From the NCBI RefSeq assembly GCF_020178975.1, contig NZ_JAHXBU010000015.1:1-44239 (forward strand): a DNA stretch of 44,239 nucleotides, read 5' to 3'. This document shows positions 1 through 7,323 of this stretch, piece after piece; the stretch's first letter is position 1; each line of letters begins with the position of its first letter. The notes under the pieces were generated by a model. It was not told the DNA's origin. It saw only the letters and a program-made list of their open reading frames with translations, and made no database searches. Source of the stretch: Cesiribacter sp. SM1. GTDB taxonomy: Bacteria; Bacteroidota; Bacteroidia; Cytophagales; Cyclobacteriaceae. A program made the position numbers and the translations under genes.

Positions 1-921
1 CGAAAGGGTGGAAGCGCCGCTCATGCTGGCAGAAGGTCCGCTTACTTTAGTCCAGGTGGTGGATGCAATGCTGCCGTCAGCATCGGAAGCGGTGCCGCTA
101 AGGGTAATGCTGTTGGTTGGCAGCGTGATTGTCTTGTCCGATCCTGCACTTACTGTGGGTGCCTGGTTAGATGTTCTGCTGCTTCCACGGCTGTACTGTA
201 GCATCCATTTGTAGATGTCATGGCCAGCGCTGCCATCGTAGGTACGGGTCCAGGAGTTGTGGTTTACTCCAGGATATATCGTTAATTTGCCCAGTGGGTT
301 TGGATTGCAGGCATTATAAGCATTCACAGCATCAATTGACTTTCTAACATTGATGGTTGGATCTGCATCGCCATGGAAAGCCCAGAGCTTTACCCCAGTG
401 ATATTACAGGAATTTGAAAGCCGTTTGTTCTCACCACAAATGGGTACAATTGCTGCCAGCTGGTTTGGATACTTATTTACATAATCGAAGGTGCTGATAC
501 CCCCCATGCTGTTGCCGGTCAGATATATTTTATCTGCGTTAACACGATATTTCTTTTTTAGCCATTCAATGTAGGAGTTCAGTTTATCTACACTCCACCA
601 TACATCAGTCTGTGGCGATACTATGATAAAGGGAAAGTCTCTGCCATTGGTAACTTCTCTTTGCGGGCCATGTTTGATTGCATCTCCCAGCTGAGTAGTG
701 CCATTTCCTTTTTCACCAAGACCATGTAAATATATAAGTACAGGATAGTTGTTAGAATTTGAGTTGTAATCCACAGGCAAATATTCATAATAGCCATAGG
801 GGGAGCTTGTAGAGCCTAATGGACGCGCTTTGTTGTCGCCCTGACCATACGCACTCATGCTCCATCCTAATGCTGCCAGTATGCAGATAAGTTTGGTTGT
901 GAATTGCGCCAGTTTCTTCAT
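1..921 (-). CDS. Secreted esterase / prolyl-oligopeptidase-like alpha/beta hydrolase with PKD/REJ-like module (3' end missing)
   Basis: The reading frame opens at the ATG at 919-921 and stays open for 307 codons to the window edge, so the C-terminus is missing. Residues 1-27 form a signal peptide (MKK, hydrophobic core, SAYGQ). The next ~230 residues read as an alpha/beta hydrolase of the PHB-depolymerase/LpqC-like esterase type: an oxyanion-type YLHG segment, a GNSMGG nucleophile elbow (GxSxG), FHGDADPTI for the acid and a later NHNSW histidine. After a short linker the protein enters a segment beginning NQAPTVSAG, typical of PKD/REJ-like repeats in secreted Bacteroidota enzymes. The rest of the protein, possibly including a type IX secretion C-terminal domain, lies outside the window. 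The hydrolase class is well supported. The substrate (polyester, acetylated polysaccharide or other) cannot be told. Confidence 0.85.
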   Translation of the reverse strand, partial: MKKLAQFTTKLICILAALGWSMSAYGQGDNKARPLGSTSSPYGYYEYLPVDYNSNSNNYPVLIYLHGLGEKGNGTTQLGDAIKHGPQREVTNGRDFPFIIVSPQTDVWWSVDKLNSYIEWLKKKYRVNADKIYLTGNSMGGISTFDYVNKYPNQLAAIVPICGENKRLSNSCNITGVKLWAFHGDADPTINVRKSIDAVNAYNACNPNPLGKLTIYPGVNHNSWTRTYDGSAGHDIYKWMLQYSRGSSRTSNQAPTVSAGSDKTITLPTNSITLSGTASDADGSIASTTWTKVSGPSASMSGASTLS

Positions 922-1241
922 TTTGCTGGTAGGTTTTGGGTGTAAAGGTGTATGTGAAAAGTACATGGTTGATTATCTGACTGTATGTACTTTAAAAGTA
1001 GAAAAAAATAGCGCTAATACCCAAAAACGGCATTTCCAGCATAATAATGAATTGTACTTATCTAATAATTATATAAATATATGGCGACGTGGGAACTGAA
1101 AAAGTTAATATTTAATGCAAGTTCTTACATGTGGATTTGTTCCACAATGTGTATGTAATGCCTTTTGTTAATTTTCACTATTATTGATCAGAATGGCGCA
1201 ATCGTTTGAAATTGCTGTTATAACATAAATGAGGTGTGGAA
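922..1241. other. Intergenic region upstream of the esterase gene
   Basis: No convincing gene is seen here; the short frames on the plus strand lack coding character. The stretch is A/T-rich. It contains a small perfect hairpin (TGTGGA at 1130-1135, loop TTTGT, TCCACA at 1141-1146). I found no TAnnTTTG-type promoter element reading towards the esterase gene, although its promoter should lie in this region. Confidence 0.5.
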
Positions 1242-1616
1242 TTATGAAACGCTTTTAAGAGATAAATGCGTTTTCTTACGAAATAGTGAAACTTTTTCTA
1301 CTGAAGTTTCGTAGAAGGCAAAAATCAGCCCCCGACCAGGGGGTGGGTGGTGTGCTACTCCGGTTAATGATACTACTGTACCTGGCGCAATTCTAAGAGG
1401 CTCTTCTTGAAGAGTTTCTGTTTGCGCAGATTTGACAGTGTTCAGCTATGAACGACAGAAGTGTTCTTAGAGTATATTACCTCCACCAGGTTTAGTGCAC
1501 GTTATTGATCCTGTAGCATTCACTAATAAGTACAAATCTGCAGAAGCAGGCAGAGTAGTTGCCAGGAACAGGAAGAATAAGTTCGATATTAACAGGCAGA
1601 TAGGGATAAGCGGGTG
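1242..1616 (-). pseudogene. Probable decayed gene for a small secreted protein
   Basis: On the minus strand a frame without a start codon (in-frame TAG at 1617-1619 just upstream) reads from 1616 to a stop at 1467. It encodes a convincing signal peptide ending TLPASA, then a mature segment containing NATGSITCTKPGGG. A second frame (1445-1242) continues with LRIAPGTVVSLTGVA-like sequence and stops at 1242. The two pieces together look like one small exported protein broken by a lost start and at least one frameshift. This is inference from coding character; no family is recognised. It lies directly downstream of the glycosyltransferase operon, in the same orientation. Confidence 0.35.
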
Positions 1617-1687
1617 CTAATGGTTTGCCTGAATTACCCGTCACTTTAGGTTAGGCTTAGAGTGCAGTATTCCTTCAAGGAACTCTT

Positions 1688-2617
1688 TTATTTCAAAGCA
1701 GTACTCATCCCAGCAGTAGCAATCTTTTGGGCTGGTGCAGGCTTATAGCCAACGTTCCACCAGATACCCTTTATAAAGTTCCTGAGATGTTCAGGCTGTC
1801 TTTTCAGGATGTACTTGGATACACCCTTTGGAATCACACAGGCCACCAGAAACAGAAAGAACATGCTAAACTGAAATGAAGTGGTATTGCGGCGCATAAA
1901 CAGTATTCTGTTGCGCGTGTGGTAATAAGCCTTCAGCGGACTTTCCTTGCCAACTGAAACAGATTCCTTATGAAATATCTCGGCCTCGGCCTGATAGTAG
2001 ACTTGATATCCTGCTCTTTTGATCTGTTCAGCCCAATCCAGCTCTTCGTAGTAGAGGAAAAAGATGTCTGGCATCGGGCCAACCTTTTCAATTACTTCTT
2101 TTTTTACCATCATGGCAGCGCCATGCGCAAAATTGGTGTAGCCTGATGTGTTAAACTGCCCCAGGTCCTGCTGCTTGTTGCCCAGCGCAACGGCCTGGCC
2201 GGTAAAAGGATTCATGGCTGAGTAGCCTGCGTATTGTATAAGCTCAGGGTTAGAGAAGAACTTGATCTTGGGACTTACTACACCAATGGCCGGATCGGTG
2301 CTGAATGGCTCAAGCAGTTTGTCGAGCAGGTCAGGGGTTACTTCCGTATCATTATTTACTATAAAGACATAATCACCCTTAGCTGCTGCAATACCTATGT
2401 TGTTGCCGCCTGCAAAACCCAGGTTGCGTTCGCTTCTGATAAAGTGAACGTGCGGGTAGTTTTCTCTTATGAAGTGGGTAGGGTCTTCTGCAGACGCATT
2501 ATCCACCATAATAATTTCATAATTATCATAGGTGAGCAGCCTGCAGGAGTCCAGGAATTCACAACTTACCTTTAACTGATTATAGCTTAGGATTACAATG
2601 GATACTAAGGGTTTCAT
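1688..2617 (-). CDS. GT2-family glycosyltransferase (rhamnosyltransferase/WbbL-like)
   Basis: This 309-aa protein is a GT-A fold family 2 glycosyltransferase. It opens with PLVSIVILSYN, has VDNAS after the second strand, the metal-binding IVNNDTEV motif near residue 85, and LYYEELDWAEQIKRAGY (the ED acceptor-base region) near 190. This order is typical of rhamnosyl- and other sugar transferases that act on lipid-linked or surface polysaccharides. A hydrophobic segment near residues 250-270 may associate the enzyme with the inner membrane. It starts 4 bp after the stop of the upstream glycosyltransferase and is the last intact gene of the minus-strand polysaccharide operon. Donor and acceptor sugars cannot be read from sequence. 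Confidence 0.88.
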   Translation of the reverse strand: MKPLVSIVILSYNQLKVSCEFLDSCRLLTYDNYEIIMVDNASAEDPTHFIRENYPHVHFIRSERNLGFAGGNNIGIAAAKGDYVFIVNNDTEVTPDLLDKLLEPFSTDPAIGVVSPKIKFFSNPELIQYAGYSAMNPFTGQAVALGNKQQDLGQFNTSGYTNFAHGAAMMVKKEVIEKVGPMPDIFFLYYEELDWAEQIKRAGYQVYYQAEAEIFHKESVSVGKESPLKAYYHTRNRILFMRRNTTSFQFSMFFLFLVACVIPKGVSKYILKRQPEHLRNFIKGIWWNVGYKPAPAQKIATAGMSTALK

Positions 2618-2621
2618 CAGG

Positions 2622-3806
2622 TTAATGCTGTATTTGGGTATGATTGTGTGGTGTGTGAATAAAGCGGCTGTCTGCGTTCTTGAGTTTAAACAGGATCAGG
2701 AACATGATAAAGAAAACCTTTGGCACAGTTGCCAGGGCTCTTAAAAAGCGACTGTCTACCAGAAAATTTCCTAATCCGAGCAACATTGCAAACACATAGA
2801 GCATAAAGCATGCCGTCCATATAGCAAATCCAGCTGTTGAGAATTGTGGAAATATAGCTACGGCAGCAAAGCTTATCCCTGCCAGGCCCAGGAGCAGAAT
2901 GCGGGGCAGCATAAGGTTACCCATAACCGACTGGTTAAAATAGTCGAGGTTTCCACTGAACAGTTGTTTGAAGCCAACAGCAAAAGATTCACGCAGATAC
3001 TTAAACTGGCTGCTTACCCATCTGCGGCGCTGGTTCTGAAACTTATCGGCATTATCTACTTTTTCATCATACACAAAAGCATGAGGCTGGTATTTGATGA
3101 ACTTACGCCTGCGTAAAATATCCAGTTGTAAAATTTTATCGAAACCGCCAATGGCTTTGTTAGAGGCCAGTGCCTCTCTTACCAGCTGGTAATCGAAGGC
3201 CATGCCTGAGCCAATGATAGGTGCCGAAAGTCCGATGGCGTTAAAACCACGGCGGAAAAGGTGATTGTTAACCCGCTCACTGGCTGCATCGAGTACTGCA
3301 AAAGAGGTGTTGAGGTTTTTAGCGGTACGGCAGCCCTGTACAGCTACATGGCCCTGCTCAAACTCGGCAGCAATTTTTCTTAAAAAGTCCTTTTCCATTA
3401 CGTTATCAGCATCCAGGATCACTGCAATATCAAATGGATCGCATATTTGAGAAAAGGCTGTGTTAAGTGCTTTAGCTTTGGTGCTCTTATCAAAAGAAAC
3501 CTCTATTACACGTATGGGAAGGGTACGCAGCCTTTCCAGGGTATCGGGTTGCAGAGAGTCTGCCACCACTACTACTTCGTAACGGTTTTTGGTGTAGGTC
3601 TGGTTTAGGGCCTCAAGGGCAGTATGGTAAATAACACCATCTTCTTTATAGGCCGGTATCAGCACACAGATCCTGAAACGGTCTTCGCTAGAATATAGGC
3701 TGGGGAAACGGCGCAGGCGGCCTGCCAGTGCCGGGATAAAAATGTACAGACCAAAGATCAGGAGGTAGGCTAAGAGGGAGTATTCCAGTATTTTTAAAAC
3801 TATCAT
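2622..3806 (-). CDS. Membrane GT2 glycosyltransferase (cellulose-synthase-like)
   Basis: This 394-aa protein has an N-terminal membrane segment (about 5-30), a GT2 domain beginning RICVLIPAYKEDGVIY, a metal-binding VILDADNVME motif near residue 135, and NQRRRWV near residue 265, matching the Q(Q/R)xRW signature of processive or lipid-linked GT2 enzymes. Three or so membrane helices follow at about 290-375. This is the architecture of membrane glycosyltransferases that build exopolysaccharide or glycolipid at the cytoplasmic face. The start lies 2 bp after the stop of the sugar transferase gene, so translation is probably coupled. The exact product is unknown. Confidence 0.87.
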   Translation of the reverse strand: MIVLKILEYSLLAYLLIFGLYIFIPALAGRLRRFPSLYSSEDRFRICVLIPAYKEDGVIYHTALEALNQTYTKNRYEVVVVADSLQPDTLERLRTLPIRVIEVSFDKSTKAKALNTAFSQICDPFDIAVILDADNVMEKDFLRKIAAEFEQGHVAVQGCRTAKNLNTSFAVLDAASERVNNHLFRRGFNAIGLSAPIIGSGMAFDYQLVREALASNKAIGGFDKILQLDILRRRKFIKYQPHAFVYDEKVDNADKFQNQRRRWVSSQFKYLRESFAVGFKQLFSGNLDYFNQSVMGNLMLPRILLLGLAGISFAAVAIFPQFSTAGFAIWTACFMLYVFAMLLGLGNFLVDSRFLRALATVPKVFFIMFLILFKLKNADSRFIHTPHNHTQIQH

Positions 3807-3808
3807 TT

Positions 3809-4927
3809 TTAAACCGATTCTTTTTGTAGCAGCGCTGGCACAGTTTGCGCCATGATTTTAATGTCAAACCAAAGGGAGCATTCATCGGCATACTGCATAT
3901 CAAGTGCAATGCGTTCTTCAGCCGACATTTCTTTTTTACCTCTTTTAGTTACCTGCCAGAGACCAGTGATACCTGCCGGAGCAAGAAAGCGTTTAGACCA
4001 CAGGTCACGCGTAATTTTTTCTGCTTCGTACAGTGGCAGCGGGCGGTTACCTACTATCGACATATCTCCGATCAGCACATTGATAAGCTGCGGAAGTTCA
4101 TCAAGGCTAGTGTTACGGAGAAACTTTCCGAAACGTGTAACACGTGGGTCATTGTCGAATTTCAGGAAAGAAACACCAGAGGCAGAGTTATACTGGTTTA
4201 AAGCCAGCAATTTGTTTATCTCCTGGTCTGCGCCCACGCGCATGGAGCGGAATTTATAAAAATTAAAGATCCTGTAGCCGGTACCCACTCGTTTCGAGAT
4301 ATAGAATACTGGTCCGGAAGACTCTAGTTTGATGATCAGTGCGATCAGTAACAGCAAAGGGCTCAACACCATCAAAAGAGAGAAAGACACTATAATATCG
4401 AAAACTCTTTTGATAAGAGAAATGCGCAGGTGTGGAAAATCAGCAAAGGAGTGATTGGTATCCAGCCTTTCATCACAGGTGAGGTGTAGAAATTTAAGCC
4501 TGGCAATCAAATCTTCCGTGTCTACCTTACCGGCATAAAAATCATCGGCACCTGCAACCTTAGCCTTTAGTTTGTTGGCCACACTTGCGTTTTCTAGCAA
4601 TAAAACGCTTGGTACTTTGCACAGGTTGGGGCAACGCTCCAGGTTAGCAATAAACGTATATGCTTCCTCTCCCTTCATATCTTCCTGACAAAGGATAGCA
4701 TAGGGTAGGGGGGAGTTGGCGTAAACATCAGCCAGCAACTTAACATAAGCTTTGAAAGCATCTTTGTACAACAGGCATTGAAAGCCCTCGTTTTGCAGTT
4801 GCTGAACCAATACATTATTTATATCCTGGCCTATATATATAATAGTATTGGAATAGACAGGAGTAGCGGGAACATCTAATTTTCTACGCATCTGCCACTG
4901 AAAGTTTTTGGTTTGAAAGAACTTCAT
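3809..4927 (-). CDS. Undecaprenyl-phosphate sugar phosphotransferase with N-terminal receiver-like domain
   Basis: The C-terminal half (about residues 170-372) is a bacterial sugar transferase of the WcaJ/ExoY/PglC superfamily. It starts with KRVFDIIVS and a reentrant/membrane helix, then FYKFRSMRVGAD, DPRVTRFGKFLRNTSLDELPQLINV, GDMSIVGNRPLP and PAGITGLWQV. It would load the first sugar phosphate onto undecaprenyl phosphate. Residues about 28-150 resemble a response-regulator receiver (alternating strands and helices, VPSVLLLENAS, then AGADDFYAGKVDTEDLIARL) but lack the usual DD pair and Asp-phosphorylation context, so it is probably degenerate. The start at 4927 overlaps the response regulator gene by 44 bp. 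An internal Met at 4891 is a possible alternative start. Confidence 0.9.
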   Translation of the reverse strand: MKFFQTKNFQWQMRRKLDVPATPVYSNTIIYIGQDINNVLVQQLQNEGFQCLLYKDAFKAYVKLLADVYANSPLPYAILCQEDMKGEEAYTFIANLERCPNLCKVPSVLLLENASVANKLKAKVAGADDFYAGKVDTEDLIARLKFLHLTCDERLDTNHSFADFPHLRISLIKRVFDIIVSFSLLMVLSPLLLLIALIIKLESSGPVFYISKRVGTGYRIFNFYKFRSMRVGADQEINKLLALNQYNSASGVSFLKFDNDPRVTRFGKFLRNTSLDELPQLINVLIGDMSIVGNRPLPLYEAEKITRDLWSKRFLAPAGITGLWQVTKRGKKEMSAEERIALDMQYADECSLWFDIKIMAQTVPALLQKESV

Positions 4928-5276
4928 TGATCGCTTTCAGTAAATCCGGGGGATTGAATGGCTTGGTAAGACATCCAAAGGCTCCGGCAGAAAGGCATCT
5001 GATTTTTGTAGCCTCATCATCGAATCCTGTAAGCATGATCACAGGAATATCCCGATAGTAACCACTGCTTCTCAAGTGCATAAGCAGGTCAAATCCATCT
5101 AACTGGGGCATATCGATGTCGGACAGAATAAGATCGGGTAAATTGCCCTTATCCATCCAAATGAGTCCTTTATGGCCGTTCTCAACAGATACAACATCAA
5201 ATTGATCCTTGAGTAAAAAATTCAGGAGGGTGCGCACAAAATAGTCATCCTCTACAATCAGAACTCGCTTACGCAT
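4884..5276 (-). CDS. CheY-like single-domain response regulator
   Basis: A stand-alone receiver domain: MRKRVLIVEDDYFVRTLL gives the acidic pair, LILSDIDMPQLDGFDLL the phospho-acceptor Asp, PVIMLTGFDDEA the Thr switch, and GCLTKPFNPPDLLKAI the conserved Lys-Pro. There is no output domain. I chose the ATG at 5276 because it places the acidic pair at the normal position; an in-frame ATG at 5318 would add 14 residues. It is the first gene of the polysaccharide operon and overlaps the sugar transferase gene, so it probably controls or localises polysaccharide synthesis through protein contact. No partner kinase gene is adjacent. Confidence 0.9.
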   Translation of the reverse strand: MRKRVLIVEDDYFVRTLLNFLLKDQFDVVSVENGHKGLIWMDKGNLPDLILSDIDMPQLDGFDLLMHLRSSGYYRDIPVIMLTGFDDEATKIRCLSAGAFGCLTKPFNPPDLLKAINEVLSNQKLSVADA

Positions 5277-5427
5277 AGATTTAAGTTTTAAAAAATGGCT
5301 GAAAGATTCACTGATCATTCTTGTAGCTCATTCTGCTAATCGCAAGAATTGATCATAATTATAGGAACACTATATCAAATAGTTTCTCGTGACTTCGCTT
5401 ATAAAAATTTGTACTTTTCGCTCGCCA

Positions 5428-5458
5428 CAAAGTTATTTAATTGAAACATGAGAACAAA
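5428..5458 (-). promoter_or_regulatory. Bacteroidota-type promoter for the polysaccharide operon
   Basis: On the minus strand TTTG (5458-5455) is followed by exactly 19 bp and then TAACTTTG (5435-5428). This fits the -33 TTTG / -7 TAnnTTTG pattern of the Bacteroidota primary sigma factor. Transcription would start around 5420 and leave an A/T-rich leader of roughly 140 nt before the response regulator ATG. Confidence 0.7.
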
Positions 5459-5855
5459 TTATTGAACATTTCTTTTCGTCTCTTATCAATTAAAGATTTA
5501 TTAAAAAATTTTAAAGCTTTATACTTTAATACCGTCTTACTTACGGTGGGCCTATCTTTTAGGTTTTCCGATTTATAAAAAATCTTAAGTATTATTTAAG
5601 AACAGATACCCTTTTAAACTACTAATATAAAAAAAGGTTGCTCTTGTCTTTTATAAAATTAACGGGTATACCGCGCTGAAAAAACTGCACACGTTTGAAG
5701 GAGACAAATTGTGTGGTGGCCTCAGTACACTCCCTGTTATTTAAATTGATTCTAAATAATGGGTTAATGAGGTGTTGTTTGATAAGCATCAGAATATCAG
5801 CAAGTTATAATGTTCTATCAAATTAATAAGTAAGAGAAAAGAAAGTATATCCTTG
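5459..5855. other. Divergent intergenic region between polysaccharide and act-cox operons
   Basis: About 590 bp separate the two divergent operons. Apart from the two promoters listed at its ends I see no ORF, RNA gene or strong hairpin. The base composition is very A/T-rich, especially 5450-5660, as expected for a regulatory spacer. Confidence 0.5.
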
Positions 5856-5886
5856 TTGTTTAAAAGGTGTACCGGTCGTAGATTTG
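5856..5886 (+). promoter_or_regulatory. Bacteroidota-type promoter for the act-cox operon
   Basis: TTG (5856-5858), a 20-bp spacer and TAGATTTG (5879-5886) match the TTG / TAnnTTTG promoter pattern. The ATG of actA at 5909 lies 22 bp after the -7 element, so the leader would be only about 15-17 nt. It is the only good promoter I see before the operon. Confidence 0.6.
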
Positions 5887-5908
5887 TGCCGAATTTTAGA
5901 GATACAAC

Positions 5909-7285
5909 ATGTCGGAAAATCATCTAGATATGCTGGAAGAAAGCGTCTCGAAACCGGGATTTCTACGGTCAATTGCGGTTTTGATGTTGGCTGGCCTGCT
6001 AAGCATAGGCAGCGCACCAGTTTTAGCTCAGGCACAGGGCTCAGGAGCAGATCCACAAGTACAGGAACAGGATGCAGCAGAGGAGATAAACAAAGCTCCG
6101 GTTGCTACCCCTGCCGGAGATGGGGCAATTCCGGAGACGGAGGAGGCTATAGCCGCCGGTGAAACCCTGTTTAAGAACAACTGCCAGCAATGCCATGCTA
6201 TTGGCGAAGTGGTAGTAGGGCCGGCACTGCAGAACGTTCATCAGCGGCGTGATGTGGAGTGGCTGAAAGCATTTATACGTAACTCACAAAAGGTAATCCA
6301 GAGTGGCGATCCTTATGCAGTTAGCCTGTATAATGACTTTAATAAGACACAGATGCCAGCCTTCAACTTTAAGGATGAGCAAATCTTGTCTATACTGGCT
6401 TATGTAAAAGCACAATCTAACGTTGCCCCTGGTAACGATCAGGGTGTTGCTTCTCCGGATACAGAAAGTAAGTCTTTGGGAGAAGGGGAGGGCGCCGGTG
6501 CAACCCCAGCATATATCACCGTTATATTAGTAGTATTGGGTGTAGTGCTGGTGCTGGTGCTGATCGTGCTTGCACTTGTGCTCGCAGTACTGCGCCGTTA
6601 CCTTACTCAGCGCTCAGATCTGGATGCTACAGATAAGGAGATAGTTAACAGCCGCATTAGCCTGAAGGGTGTAGTGAGCAGCAAACCATTCCTGTTCCTG
6701 CTCATCTTTATCTTTACTGCTGTTGTCTTTAAAAATGTAATTGACGGACTCTACAGCATAGGTGTACAGCAGGGCTATATGCCAACCCAGCCAATTGCCT
6801 TCTCACATAAGCTGCACGCAGGCACCTACCAGATTGGCTGTAACTACTGCCATACCGGAGCATACAAGGCAAAATCTGCCAACATTCCATCAGTGAATAT
6901 CTGTATGAACTGCCACAATACAATTAAAACTGACTCTCCTGAGATCATGAAATTGTACGCAGCACAAGACAACAATGCTCCTATAGAATGGGTACGGATT
7001 CACAACCTGCCAGACCTGGCTTATTTTAACCACTCTCAGCACACCAGTGTAGGTGGGTTGGAGTGCCAGACCTGCCACGGTCCTATTCAGGAGATGGATG
7101 TGGTGTACCAGTACAGCAAACTTACCATGGGCTGGTGTATTAACTGCCACCGCGAGACAGAGGTAAGAACAGAAGGTAATGAATATTACGATAAGCTTGT
7201 GAAGCTTCATGAAGTGAGCACAGCTACAGGTAATATGACTGTTGAAGACATCGGCGGCCTTGAATGTTCACGCTGCCACTACTAA
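5909..7285 (+). CDS. actA: Alternative Complex III subunit ActA, multiheme cytochrome c
   Basis: This is the c-type cytochrome subunit of the quinol:electron-acceptor oxidoreductase ACIII. An N-terminal hydrophobic segment (20-40) leads to a mono-heme cytochrome c domain with CQQCH at 92-96 and a likely Met ligand near 149. Two membrane helices follow at about 203-228 and 260-278. The pentaheme ActA core then has CNYCH 311-315, CMNCH 332-336, CQTCH 386-390, CINCH 410-414 and CSRCH 453-457, two residues from the C-terminus. That makes six heme sites in all. An alternative start at Met8 (5930) is possible. It heads the act operon and would act on the periplasmic side, moving electrons from the ActB clusters towards ActE or the oxidase. 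Confidence 0.95.
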   Translation: MSENHLDMLEESVSKPGFLRSIAVLMLAGLLSIGSAPVLAQAQGSGADPQVQEQDAAEEINKAPVATPAGDGAIPETEEAIAAGETLFKNNCQQCHAIGEVVVGPALQNVHQRRDVEWLKAFIRNSQKVIQSGDPYAVSLYNDFNKTQMPAFNFKDEQILSILAYVKAQSNVAPGNDQGVASPDTESKSLGEGEGAGATPAYITVILVVLGVVLVLVLIVLALVLAVLRRYLTQRSDLDATDKEIVNSRISLKGVVSSKPFLFLLIFIFTAVVFKNVIDGLYSIGVQQGYMPTQPIAFSHKLHAGTYQIGCNYCHTGAYKAKSANIPSVNICMNCHNTIKTDSPEIMKLYAAQDNNAPIEWVRIHNLPDLAYFNHSQHTSVGGLECQTCHGPIQEMDVVYQYSKLTMGWCINCHRETEVRTEGNEYYDKLVKLHEVSTATGNMTVEDIGGLECSRCHY

Positions 7286-7323
7286 AATCAAAATCAATAT
7301 CTTATTGATCTTATATAGATAAG

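Noticed and set aside
857-1099. 80-aa plus-strand ORF
   Set aside because: It overlaps the esterase start on the other strand, has no family-like motif, and its second half is A/T-rich noncoding in character.
1329-1343. CCCCC/GGGGG hairpin as a terminator
   Set aside because: No T run follows on either strand, and it lies inside the decayed ORF.
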